Positions 8,367-16,385 of a DNA stretch of 64,000 nt are shown piece by piece. The position numbers were made by a program, and so were the translations under genes. The stretch comes from Nocardia crassostreae (lineage in GTDB: Bacteria; Actinomycetota; Actinomycetes; Mycobacteriales; Mycobacteriaceae): assembly GCF_001613405.1 (NCBI RefSeq), contig NZ_BDCH01000029.1:62001-126000 (forward strand), read 5' to 3'. The notes under the pieces are model-generated. The model was not told the DNA's origin, made no database searches, and saw only the letters and a program-made list of their open reading frames with translations. The stretch's first letter is position 1, and every line of letters starts with the position of its first letter.

Positions 8367-10076
8367 TCACCGCTGATCGTCGAAGGTGATCCGGACGGTG
8401 ACGGGGGTGGTTTCGAGGGCGGCGAACATGGAGGTCGTCAATCCGGCCAAGGCCTGATGCGGTGCGAAGGTGCGGGCGCGGGCGACCACATCGTCGTCCG
8501 GGAGGAAGACGGCGGTGCCGGTGCGCCACCGATCACCTTGGCGGACGCGGATATTCGGGTTCGCGCTGAGATTGCGGCCCCAGCCCGAGCGGGTGCCGTG
8601 CTGGCAGATGACCCAGCCGCCGCTGCCGTCCGCGTCGAACAGGATGGAGACCGGGACGCGGCGCGGTTGACCGGACTTGCGGCCGATGGTCTCGATCTCG
8701 GTGGCGAAGGCGGTGCGGATGCCGATGCTGTCGAGCGCGCGGACGGTCGGGTTCATGATGTACCGGCCGAGGGCGCGTTCGCGGCGGAACTTGCGGGCGG
8801 TGCGGTCGGCGGACGCGCTCGAGGTCGATCGCTTGCTCCGGAATGCGTCGAAACCATTGCGGCGCAGCATGGTCATGGCTGTCCTCCACGGGGATCGGCT
8901 CGGATCGGGCTCCTTGCCCGCCCCGATGAGATGCAGTTGATCGGTATGCCATTGCAGGTCGAGCGCGCCGTCGAAGGACTTCAGGGCGCCGTTCGCGGCG
9001 AGCTGGGGCGGCAGGCCCAGCGAAATAGTCGGAGGGCGTAGGGCATCGGTGCGCTTGTGGAGCAGATCGGCTGCGGCGGTGGGTATTACGGACGCCGGTC
9101 GGCCGAGTCCGACGATATCGCAGGTACCGTGGGCGAGGGCCGCCGACATGGCGGTGTGGGAGCGGAAGCCGCCGGTCACCGCGATCGGCACCGCACCGGC
9201 GGCGCGGCGGGCGGATTCGGCGTAATCGAGGAAGTAGGCCTCCCGGGCCTGCGTGCTCGCCGACGCGGTGCGGGGGCGGCCCATCATGGCGGGGGATTCG
9301 TAACTGCCGCCGCTGATCTCGATGAGATCGACCTGCTCCGCGGAGAGCTTCTCGATGACCTCGCGCGACTCCTCCTCGGTGAAGCCGCCGCGCTGGAAGT
9401 CCGCGGAATTGAGTTTGATGCCCAGTCCGAAGCCGGGGCTCACCGCGGCGCGAATGCTGCGTGCCACTTCCAGGACGAAGCGGCGGCGGCGCTCGGCATC
9501 GCCACCCCAAGCGTCGGTGCGCTGATTCGACAGCGGCGAGAGGAACTGCGACACCAGATAGCCGTGCGCGCCGTGGATCTGCACGCCGTCGAATCCGGCG
9601 GCCTCGGCCACCCGGGCCGCGGTGCCGAACCGGCGAATGATGTCGAGGATCTCGGCCTCGGCGAGTGCGCGCGGTGCGGGCGCGCCCGGAATGCCCATGC
9701 CGATGGCCGACGGAGCGACCGTCCGATTCCGGGTGACCAGCGGATTGCCTTGGCGGCCGGGGTGATTCAACTGCACCCAGACCTTGGCCCCGCCGTCCTT
9801 GGCCGCCTTCGCCCACCGGGTGAGCGCGGACAGATGCCGTTCGTCCTCGATGGCCACATTGCCCGGTTCCCCGCAGTGTCGGCTGTCCACCATGACATTG
9901 CCGGTGACCATCAATCCGTAACCGCCCGCGCTCCAGCGCGCGTACAGTCGTTCCAGACGCACGTCGGGGGCATTGTCGGCGGTGCCGAGGCCCTCGCTCA
10001 GGGCGGATTTCATGAGTCGGTTCGGCAGCACCTGGCCGCTGGCCAGGGGCAGGGGATCGTGCAGGGCCGTCGTCAC
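8367..10076 (-). CDS. Fusion of an old-yellow-enzyme oxidoreductase and an F420-type (DDN-like) domain
   Basis: One uninterrupted 569-residue frame. Residues ~5-405 form an NADH:flavin oxidoreductase of the old yellow enzyme family: VWVQLNHPGRQG, the FDGVQIHGAHGYLVSQFLSP active-site segment (H168, H171, Y173) and RRRFVLEVARSIR. Residues ~430-569 match the deazaflavin(F420)-dependent nitroreductase/quinone reductase family, with ETIGRKSGQPRRVPVS followed by GWGRNLSANP. A Ser/Lys/Arg-rich linker joins them. The GTG start at 10076 has GAGG 5 nt upstream. The two activities are normally separate proteins. It is divergent from a TetR regulator whose operators lie between them. The function is probably reduction of electrophilic enones or quinones, which is inference. 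Confidence 0.85.
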   Translation of the reverse strand: MTTALHDPLPLASGQVLPNRLMKSALSEGLGTADNAPDVRLERLYARWSAGGYGLMVTGNVMVDSRHCGEPGNVAIEDERHLSALTRWAKAAKDGGAKVWVQLNHPGRQGNPLVTRNRTVAPSAIGMGIPGAPAPRALAEAEILDIIRRFGTAARVAEAAGFDGVQIHGAHGYLVSQFLSPLSNQRTDAWGGDAERRRRFVLEVARSIRAAVSPGFGLGIKLNSADFQRGGFTEEESREVIEKLSAEQVDLIEISGGSYESPAMMGRPRTASASTQAREAYFLDYAESARRAAGAVPIAVTGGFRSHTAMSAALAHGTCDIVGLGRPASVIPTAAADLLHKRTDALRPPTISLGLPPQLAANGALKSFDGALDLQWHTDQLHLIGAGKEPDPSRSPWRTAMTMLRRNGFDAFRSKRSTSSASADRTARKFRRERALGRYIMNPTVRALDSIGIRTAFATEIETIGRKSGQPRRVPVSILFDADGSGGWVICQHGTRSGWGRNLSANPNIRVRQGDRWRTGTAVFLPDDDVVARARTFAPHQALAGLTTSMFAALETTPVTVRITFDDQR

Positions 10077-10122
10077 CGGGGCCTCGATTCATCGTCGAAG
10101 TAGTGGCGGCGGTCTACACTTG

Positions 10123-10168
10123 GGTAGACCAATCGGTATATCGACACGGTAGTACACCGATCGGTATA
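10123..10168. promoter_or_regulatory. Two TetR-type operators in the divergent promoter
   Basis: GTAGACCAATCGGTATAT at 10123-10140 and GTACACCGATCGGTATAC at 10151-10168 are two copies of the same near-palindrome, 28 nt apart. The second contains the perfect core ACCGATCGGT with extended arms carrying one mismatch. They lie between the fusion flavoprotein start (10076) and the TetR start (10187). This is the classic layout for autoregulation and repression of the divergent gene. Two half-turn-related copies suggest cooperative binding. Confidence 0.65.
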
Positions 10169-10186
10169 CGGCAAGGAAGGGGAATC

Positions 10187-10774
10187 ATGGGAGCCCGGGA
10201 TCGTCTCATCGACAGCGCCGTCGCCCTGATGCGCTGCAAGGGCATCGCTGGGACGGGTATCGCGCAGCTGCTCGAGCACAGCGGGATCTCGCGCCGGTCG
10301 GTCTACCTGAACTTCCCGGGCGGTAAATCCGAGCTGGTCGCCGAGGCCACGCGCACCGCGGGCCAGGCGTCGAGCGCCCTCATGCGCACCGTCACCGCGG
10401 GCGCGGATCTGGCCACCGTCCTGGCCGCCTTCCCGGCCATGTGGCGGGACGCCCTGGTCGCCAGCGATTTCTCCGCGGGCTGCCCGATCGTGGCCGCGGC
10501 CCTCGGCCGATCCGAATCCGCCGCGGCCGCCGATGTGGCAGGCGAGGTCTTCACCGAATGGGAGGGCATTCTCGCCGAGCGGCTACGCGCCGAAGAGGTG
10601 GAATCCGAGACCGCGCGCTCCTTGGCGACGACGATCATCGCCGCCGTCGAGGGCGCGGTGGTCATGTCGCAGGCGACGCGGTCCACCGCGCCGGTGGAGC
10701 GGGTGGGCAAACAGCTCGCCGAACTGGTGGGCGCCTACACCCGCCGTCGCGAGGCGGACGCCGTCGGCAGCTGA
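10187..10774 (+). CDS. TetR family transcriptional regulator
   Basis: The 195-residue protein has an N-terminal HTH (RDRLIDSAVALMRCKG, then GIAQLLEHSGISRRSVYLNFPGGKSEL) and a helical ligand domain with the GCPIVAAAL segment seen in LmrA/YxaF-type TetR proteins. ATG 10187 follows AAGGAAGGGG; an earlier in-frame start at 10103 would run through both operators and is rejected. It probably represses itself and the divergent flavoprotein gene. Confidence 0.88.
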   Translation: MGARDRLIDSAVALMRCKGIAGTGIAQLLEHSGISRRSVYLNFPGGKSELVAEATRTAGQASSALMRTVTAGADLATVLAAFPAMWRDALVASDFSAGCPIVAAALGRSESAAAADVAGEVFTEWEGILAERLRAEEVESETARSLATTIIAAVEGAVVMSQATRSTAPVERVGKQLAELVGAYTRRREADAVGS

Positions 10775-10830
10775 GGCCCGGAAAAATTTCCATTTGCACG
10801 TGCCCGCGAAGTCTGGATAGCGTCGAAGGC

Positions 10831-11631
10831 ATGAGGATTCTGGTTACCGGAGCCACTGGAAATATCGGCCGCATGGTGGTGAACCACCTTGTCGACGCGG
10901 GTGCGAAGGACATCCGCGCGCTATCGAACCATCCCGAACGCACCGACTTCCCCGACAGCGTGGAGGTCGTCAAGGGATACCTGAAGAAACCGTCGACCCT
11001 GCCCGCCGCCTTCGAGGGCGTCGACCGCCTGTATCTGGCGCCCGTGCTCGAAACCGTCACAGAGGTGGTCGGATGGGCGCGCGCGGCGGGCGTGTCCCAG
11101 ATCGTCGACCTCTCCGGCGACGACTCCACCGATTGGCAGCCCATCGCGCAGGCGGTGGAGGCGTCGGGGGTGGGCTGGACCCACCTGTACGCGGGCGAGT
11201 TCATGGAGAACACCGGCATCTGGGCCGAGCAGGTGCGCACCACCGGTGAAGTGCGCGAACCGTATCCGGCCGCCGCCAATGCGCCGATCGCCATGGACGA
11301 TATCGCCCGGGTCGCGGCCGCGGTGCTGCTGGGCGAGGGCCATCTCGGCAAGACCTACGAGCTCACCGGGCCCGAATCGCTCACCCGGGCGGCACGCGTC
11401 CAGCAACTGGGCGAGGTCCTCGGCCGCGATCTGAAATTCGTCCAGGTGGCGCGCGCCGAGGCCATCGCGGTCCTCGAATCAGCCATGGGTCCCTACGCCG
11501 AGTGGTACGTCGACGGCCTGGCCGCCATGGCCGACCATCCCCAGCTCGCCACCGGCACGGTCGCCGAACTCACCGGGCGCGCAACCAGTTTCGCCGAGTG
11601 GGTGGCCGCGAACAGCGCGGAGTTCCGCTGA
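10831..11631 (+). CDS. NmrA/SDR-like NAD(P)-binding protein
   Basis: The 266-residue protein starts with the dinucleotide motif VTGATGNIGRMVV and has the atypical short-chain dehydrogenase fold of NmrA-like quinone reductases or sensors (FEGVDRLYLAPVLE; AIAMDDIARVAAAVL type segment; GKTYELTGPESLT). The catalytic YxxxK is not apparent, which fits redox-sensing or quinone-reductase members. The ATG has GAAGG just upstream. It is 56 nt downstream of tetR and may be co-regulated with it. Confidence 0.82.
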   Translation: MRILVTGATGNIGRMVVNHLVDAGAKDIRALSNHPERTDFPDSVEVVKGYLKKPSTLPAAFEGVDRLYLAPVLETVTEVVGWARAAGVSQIVDLSGDDSTDWQPIAQAVEASGVGWTHLYAGEFMENTGIWAEQVRTTGEVREPYPAAANAPIAMDDIARVAAAVLLGEGHLGKTYELTGPESLTRAARVQQLGEVLGRDLKFVQVARAEAIAVLESAMGPYAEWYVDGLAAMADHPQLATGTVAELTGRATSFAEWVAANSAEFR

Positions 11632-11635
11632 TCCC

Positions 11636-13153
11636 CTAACTCTGGGACGACTTCGGGTATTCGAGCCGCCCCGGCTCCAGCGGCGGTGCTCCGACCGGGC
11701 AGTTCACATGGCACTGCGGTTCGGCTTCCGGGGGAGCCACGCGCAGGGCGTCGTCGCGCACGGTGAAGAAGGCGAGCGCGGCGGCGGCCACCATGAGCAC
11801 GACGCAGACGATCAAGGCGATGCGGAAACCGTGCTCGAAGGTCGACGGGTTCATGTAGGCCGCGCCGGTGAGCCCGGCCAGCGGCGGAATCGCGGCGACG
11901 GCCAGGAGACCGGCCGCGCGCGCGACCGCATTGTTGACGCCGCTGGCCACGCCCGCATGGCGTTCGTCGGCGGTCGCCAGCACGGTGGCCGTGAGCGGGG
12001 CGACGGCCAGGGGCAGGCCCAGGCCGAAAACGATTGCGGCGGGCAGCACTACGGTCAGATAGGAGGTGTCCGCGCCGATCCGGGTCATGAGCAGCATGCC
12101 CGCGGCCGCGAGCAGGACGCCGATGGTGATCGGCCAGCGCGGGCCGACGCGCTGCGCCAGCGCGCCGGAACGGGCCGAGAACAGCAGCATCAGGATCGTG
12201 GCGGGCAGCAGGGCGGTGCCCGAGGCGATCGGACTGAAGCCCGACACCACCTGCAGGGTGAGCACCAGCAGGAAGAACACCACGCTCATGGCGCCGTACA
12301 TGACGAAGGTGACCGCGTTGATGGCGGTGAACTGCTTGGAGGCGAAGACGTCCAGGGGCACCATGGGCTGCGGGCCGTCCGGATCGCCGGAGCGCCGCCG
12401 CTCCACGAGAATGAAAGCGACGCCGCACAATACGCCGAGCACGGCACCGCCGATCACCAGCGCCCGGTTCGCCGTCTCATTGGGCGCCTCGGTCAGCGCG
12501 TAGGTGATTCCGGCCAGGCACAGGGCCGCCAGCGTCGCCCCCAGTACATCGAATTTGCCGTGCGCGCGTGGATCGCTGGTCTCCGGCACATGCCGGGCGG
12601 TCACCGCGATCACCACCGCGGCCAAGGGGATGTTCAGCAGGAACACCCAGCGCCAGCCGACGGATTCGACCAGCCAGCCGCCCAGGAACGGCCCGATCGC
12701 ACCGGCCACGCCGCCCAGCCCGGACCAGGCCCCGACCGCCCGCGCCCGGTCCTCCGGCTGGAACGACGCCTGAATGATGGCCAGCGATCCCGGTGTCAGC
12801 AGCGCACCGCCTATGCCCTGCAAGGCCCGTGCCGCAATGAGCATCGAAGTGTCTTGCGCCGCACCGCACAAGGCGGAGGCGATGGCGAACCACACCACGC
12901 CGACCAGGAAGATCTTCCGCCGCCCGAAGCGGTCACCGAGCGCGCCACCGAGCAGGATCAATCCGGCCAGGGTCAGCGTGTAGGCATTGACGGTCCACTG
13001 CAATCCGGCCATCGAGGCGTCGAATTCCTCGCCGATCCTGGGCAGCGCCACATTCACGACGGTGGCGTCCAGCATGGCCATGCCGGAGCCGAGGACCGTG
13101 GCCAGCAGAACCCAGCGGCCACTGGTGGAGGACAACCGGATGCTCGCTGTCAT
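11636..13153 (-). CDS. MFS multidrug exporter, DHA2 (EmrB/QacA) family
   Basis: The 505-residue protein shows about 14 hydrophobic segments. The DHA2 signatures are present: LDATVVNVALPRIGEEF in TM1, LGGALGDRFGRRKIF between TM2 and TM3, and the motif-C-like GGVAGAIGPFLGGWLVE in TM5. Such proteins export drugs or metabolites by proton antiport. I took ATG 13153; in-frame alternatives at 13243 and 13300 would add non-conserved residues and lack a clear ribosome site. It ends 4 nt from the convergent NmrA-like gene. Confidence 0.88.
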   Translation of the reverse strand: MTASIRLSSTSGRWVLLATVLGSGMAMLDATVVNVALPRIGEEFDASMAGLQWTVNAYTLTLAGLILLGGALGDRFGRRKIFLVGVVWFAIASALCGAAQDTSMLIAARALQGIGGALLTPGSLAIIQASFQPEDRARAVGAWSGLGGVAGAIGPFLGGWLVESVGWRWVFLLNIPLAAVVIAVTARHVPETSDPRAHGKFDVLGATLAALCLAGITYALTEAPNETANRALVIGGAVLGVLCGVAFILVERRRSGDPDGPQPMVPLDVFASKQFTAINAVTFVMYGAMSVVFFLLVLTLQVVSGFSPIASGTALLPATILMLLFSARSGALAQRVGPRWPITIGVLLAAAGMLLMTRIGADTSYLTVVLPAAIVFGLGLPLAVAPLTATVLATADERHAGVASGVNNAVARAAGLLAVAAIPPLAGLTGAAYMNPSTFEHGFRIALIVCVVLMVAAAALAFFTVRDDALRVAPPEAEPQCHVNCPVGAPPLEPGRLEYPKSSQS

Positions 13154-13363
13154 TCGCCCACCGTAGCCCGTCGCACCGACCGATTCCGCCCGTGCGCGAC
13201 CCGGGTGTGCCGTCACCGCCGGATCGGTCATCGAATCGGTCATGACGTTTAAAGCTCTTGAACACGAATTGGTAAGCCGCGCAAGATTTCTGGTTGTCAC
13301 AATCGTGCATTCGTTTTGAGGGCTTCGCCGGTCGTTCCGGACCGGAAGCCAGGGGAGAAATCA

Positions 13364-13942
13364 GTGAAGATCAAGAAGTTCGCCATGACCGCGTTCATGG
13401 CGATCGGCGCCGTCGCCGTCACCGCGGGGACCGCGCACGGTGCGCCGGAGGCCCCGACCGCCTCCGCCGTCAGCATCGTGACCTCGGACCAGGGTGTGGA
13501 TCACGGGGTGACCTACAAGTCCGAGATCGGCAGCGACGGCAAGCTCACCACCACGGTCGACGGCACCTTCGCGGTGACCGCCGACACCATCAGCCTGGCC
13601 GACAAGAACGGCGCCCCGGTGGCCACCATTCCGCTGACGCACCAGGTCGGCGAGCACAAGCTCACGCTGGCGCCGGTCGTGAGCGATAACGGGCACAAGC
13701 TCGAGCTGATCAACCAGTCCGTGCCGACCGGTGCGGATATCAGCTACGCGGCCGACCAGTACCGCCTGCAGCGGGCCGGGCAGTACGCCGGTATCGGCGC
13801 GCTCATCGGTCTGCTGCTCGGCATTCCGTTCTTCATCGGCATCATCCCGGGCGCGGCCTTCGGCGCACTGCTGGGCGCCATCATCGGCTACACCTCGCCG
13901 GTGCCGGACGAGATCGAGAACGCGGGTCGTCCCCCGGCCTGA
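13364..13942 (+). CDS. Secreted or membrane-associated hypothetical protein with glycine-zipper segment
   Basis: The 192-residue protein has a signal peptide (basic start VKIKKF, hydrophobic stretch, cleavage near GTAHGAPEA), a beta-rich middle with repeated short charged turns, and a C-terminal hydrophobic region ~145-180 with glycine-zipper spacing (GIGALIGLLLG, GAAFGALLGAIIG). GTG 13364 has AGGGGAG 6 nt upstream; the in-frame ATG at 13316 would bury the signal. Similar small exported proteins are frequent in Nocardia and Rhodococcus but have no assigned function. A cell-envelope role is likely. Confidence 0.75.
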   Translation: MKIKKFAMTAFMAIGAVAVTAGTAHGAPEAPTASAVSIVTSDQGVDHGVTYKSEIGSDGKLTTTVDGTFAVTADTISLADKNGAPVATIPLTHQVGEHKLTLAPVVSDNGHKLELINQSVPTGADISYAADQYRLQRAGQYAGIGALIGLLLGIPFFIGIIPGAAFGALLGAIIGYTSPVPDEIENAGRPPA

Positions 13943-14012
13943 CAGTGGCCGAACATCGGTGCCGCGCGCCGGATTTCGGTCGAGGGTGAAACCCTGACGG
14001 CCGCCATATCGT

Positions 14013-14045
14013 CCCCGGCGCCGGACTTCTCGTCCGGCGCCGGGG
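14013..14045 (+). terminator. Strong rho-independent terminator
   Basis: CCCCGGCGCCGGAC pairs perfectly over 14 bp with GTCCGGCGCCGGGG across TTCTC, followed by CTTTTCCGTTTT. It lies 70 nt after the secreted-protein stop and 57 nt before proA, insulating the two. Confidence 0.88.
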
Positions 14046-14102
14046 CTTTTCCGTTTTCGATGCAGGGGATATTGCGGCCGAGCGGGTCAGTAGGCTGTAG
14101 CC

Positions 14103-15371
14103 ATGACTGCAGGAACTGCCACCGACCTGGACAATGTCCGCGACGTGGTGCACGACGCGGCGCGCCGGGCCCGAGTGGCGTCGCGGACGCTCGCCCGGCT
14201 CACCACCGCGGACAAGGACGCCGCGCTGCACGCCGCGGCGGACGCATTGCTCGGCGCCAAGGATCGCATTCTCGCCGCCAATGCCGAGGACATCGAGATC
14301 GCCAAGGCCGGAGGCACCGCGGAGGCGCAGCTGGATCGGCTGCGGCTGACCGAGGCCCGCATCGACGGCATCGCCTCGGGGCTGCGGCAGGTCGCCGGGC
14401 TGCCGGATCCGGTGGGCGTGGTGGTGCGCGGTGCCACGCTGCCCAATGGCCTGGAGACCCGGCAGGTGCGGGTGCCGCTGGGCGTGGTCGGCATGGTCTA
14501 CGAGGCGCGGCCGAATGTCACGGTGGACGCCTTCGGGCTGACCCTGAAGTCCGGCAATGCCGCCCTGCTGCGCGGCTCCTCCTCGGCCGTGCGGTCGAAT
14601 ACCGCGCTGGTCGCGGTGCTGCGCGAAGCGCTTGCGGCGCAGGAGCTTCCGGAGGACGCGGTGCAGCTGCTGCCCGCCGAGGACCGGTCCAGCGTCACGC
14701 ATCTGATCCAGGCGCGCGGGCTGGTGGACGTGGTGATTCCGCGCGGCGGCGCGGGCCTCATCAATGCCGTCGTGCGCGATGCGCAGGTGCCGACCATCGA
14801 GACCGGGACCGGCAACTGCCATGTGTTCGTGCATCGCGACGCCGATCTCGATATGGCCGAATCGATTCTGATCAATGCCAAGACGCGGCGGCCCAGCGTC
14901 TGCAATACCGCCGAGACGGTGCTCGTCGACGCCGCCATCGCCGAGGTCGCGGTGCCGCGGCTGATCAAGGCGCTCGAGGACAAGGGCGTCACCATTCACG
15001 GCGACCTGCCCGGACTGGTGCCCGCCACCGAGACCGACTGGGCCGACGAATATCTGTCGCTGGATATCGCGCTCAAGGTCGTCGACGACCTGGATGCCGC
15101 GGTCGACCACATCAACCGCTGGGGCACCGGGCACACCGAGGCCATCGTCACCGCGGATCTGCAGGCCGCGCGCGAGTTCACTGGTCGCGTGGACGCCGCC
15201 GCCGTCATGGTGAACGCCTCCACCGCCTTCACCGACGGTGAGCAGTTCGGTTTCGGCGCCGAGATCGGCATCTCCACCCAGAAGCTGCACGCACGCGGGC
15301 CCATGGGTCTGCCGGAGCTGACCTCCACCAAGTGGATCGTCTGGGGCGACGGGCAGATCCGCCCCGTGTAG
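14103..15371 (+). CDS. proA: Gamma-glutamyl phosphate reductase
   Basis: The 422-residue product reduces gamma-glutamyl phosphate to glutamate semialdehyde in proline synthesis. It has the aldehyde-dehydrogenase-like fold with the family motif VMVNASTAFTDGEQFGFGAEIGIST and the catalytic-Cys region RRPSVCNTAETVLV. Length is normal. proB is not adjacent, as in M. tuberculosis where Rv2427c stands apart. The ATG lies 57 nt after a terminator, so it has its own promoter. Confidence 0.96.
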   Translation: MTAGTATDLDNVRDVVHDAARRARVASRTLARLTTADKDAALHAAADALLGAKDRILAANAEDIEIAKAGGTAEAQLDRLRLTEARIDGIASGLRQVAGLPDPVGVVVRGATLPNGLETRQVRVPLGVVGMVYEARPNVTVDAFGLTLKSGNAALLRGSSSAVRSNTALVAVLREALAAQELPEDAVQLLPAEDRSSVTHLIQARGLVDVVIPRGGAGLINAVVRDAQVPTIETGTGNCHVFVHRDADLDMAESILINAKTRRPSVCNTAETVLVDAAIAEVAVPRLIKALEDKGVTIHGDLPGLVPATETDWADEYLSLDIALKVVDDLDAAVDHINRWGTGHTEAIVTADLQAAREFTGRVDAAAVMVNASTAFTDGEQFGFGAEIGISTQKLHARGPMGLPELTSTKWIVWGDGQIRPV

Positions 15372-15393
15372 CGCTCCCTGTAGCGCTTTCGTG

Positions 15394-15426
15394 CTGTGCC
15401 GCCGATACCAGTTGTCGGCGGCACAG
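15394..15426 (+). terminator. Stem-loop between proA and the MoxR gene
   Basis: CTGTGCCGCCGA and TCGGCGGCACAG form a perfect 12-bp stem with a 9-nt loop, 23 nt past the proA stop. No T-tract follows, so it may be an intrinsic terminator of the U-less actinobacterial type or an RNA-processing or attenuation structure ahead of the next operon. Confidence 0.55.
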
Positions 15427-15496
15427 TCGCATAAGGCACAGTGGAGCGAGTGGGACCGGTTCTCATGGCCCCCGCCCCGAAGGAAGGACAGCACCA

Positions 15497-16381
15497 GTGG
15501 CTCCTACCAGCGCACCGAATCAGGAGCCGATTTTCTCGTCGGTCGACGATGTGATCGAGCGGCTCGCCAAGACCGGCTATCTGGCCGACAAGGGCACCGC
15601 CACTTCGGTTTTCCTCGCGGATCGGCTGGGCAAGCCGCTGCTCATCGAGGGCCCCGCCGGTGTCGGCAAGACCGAGCTGTCCAAGGCCGTGGCCGAGGTC
15701 GCGGGCGCGGAACTGGTGCGCTTGCAGTGCTATGAGGGCGTCGACGAGGCGCGGGCGCTGTACGAGTGGAATCACGCCAAGCAGATCCTGCGCATCCAGG
15801 CTTCCTCGGAGAACGATTGGGCCGAGACCAAGGCCGACGTGTTCACCGAGGAATTCCTGCTCTCGCGGCCGCTGCTGACCGCCATCCGGCGCACCGATCC
15901 GACGGTGCTGCTCATCGACGAGACCGACAAGGCCGATGTCGAGATCGAGGGTCTGCTGCTCGAGGTGCTCAGCGACTTCTCGGTCACCGTGCCGGAATTG
16001 GGCACCATCACCGCCAGCCGCAAACCGTTCGTGGTGCTCACCTCCAATGCCACCCGCGAGCTGTCCGAGGCGCTCAAACGCCGCTGCCTCTACCTGCACA
16101 TCGACTTCCCGGACGAGGATCTGGAACGCCGCATCCTGGCCAGCCGGGTGCCGGAGCTCAAGCCCGCCGTGGCCGCACAACTCGTGCGGATCGTGCACGT
16201 GCTGCGCGGTATGCAGCTCAAGAAGCTGCCCTCGGTGGCCGAATCCATCGACTGGGCGCGCACGCTGCTGGCGTTGGGCGCCAAGGATCTCGACGACAAG
16301 ACCGTGCGGGCCACGCTCGGGGTGGTGCTCAAGCATCAGGCCGATCATGTGCGCGCCCTGTCCGAGCTGAAGCTGGCCTGA
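15497..16381 (+). CDS. MoxR family AAA+ ATPase
   Basis: The 294-residue ATPase has Walker A EGPAGVGKTE (residues 51-60), Walker B VLLIDETDKAD and sensor 1 FVVLTSNATRELSEALKRRC. MoxR proteins act with a VWA-domain partner to insert cofactors or mature protein complexes; the CoxD/CoxE pair of CO dehydrogenase is the best-known example. GTG 15497 follows AAGGAAGGA by 8 nt. The VWA gene starts 4 nt after its stop, forming one operon, matching Rv2426c-Rv2425c. Confidence 0.92.
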   Translation: MAPTSAPNQEPIFSSVDDVIERLAKTGYLADKGTATSVFLADRLGKPLLIEGPAGVGKTELSKAVAEVAGAELVRLQCYEGVDEARALYEWNHAKQILRIQASSENDWAETKADVFTEEFLLSRPLLTAIRRTDPTVLLIDETDKADVEIEGLLLEVLSDFSVTVPELGTITASRKPFVVLTSNATRELSEALKRRCLYLHIDFPDEDLERRILASRVPELKPAVAAQLVRIVHVLRGMQLKKLPSVAESIDWARTLLALGAKDLDDKTVRATLGVVLKHQADHVRALSELKLA

Positions 16382-16385
16382 CGTC

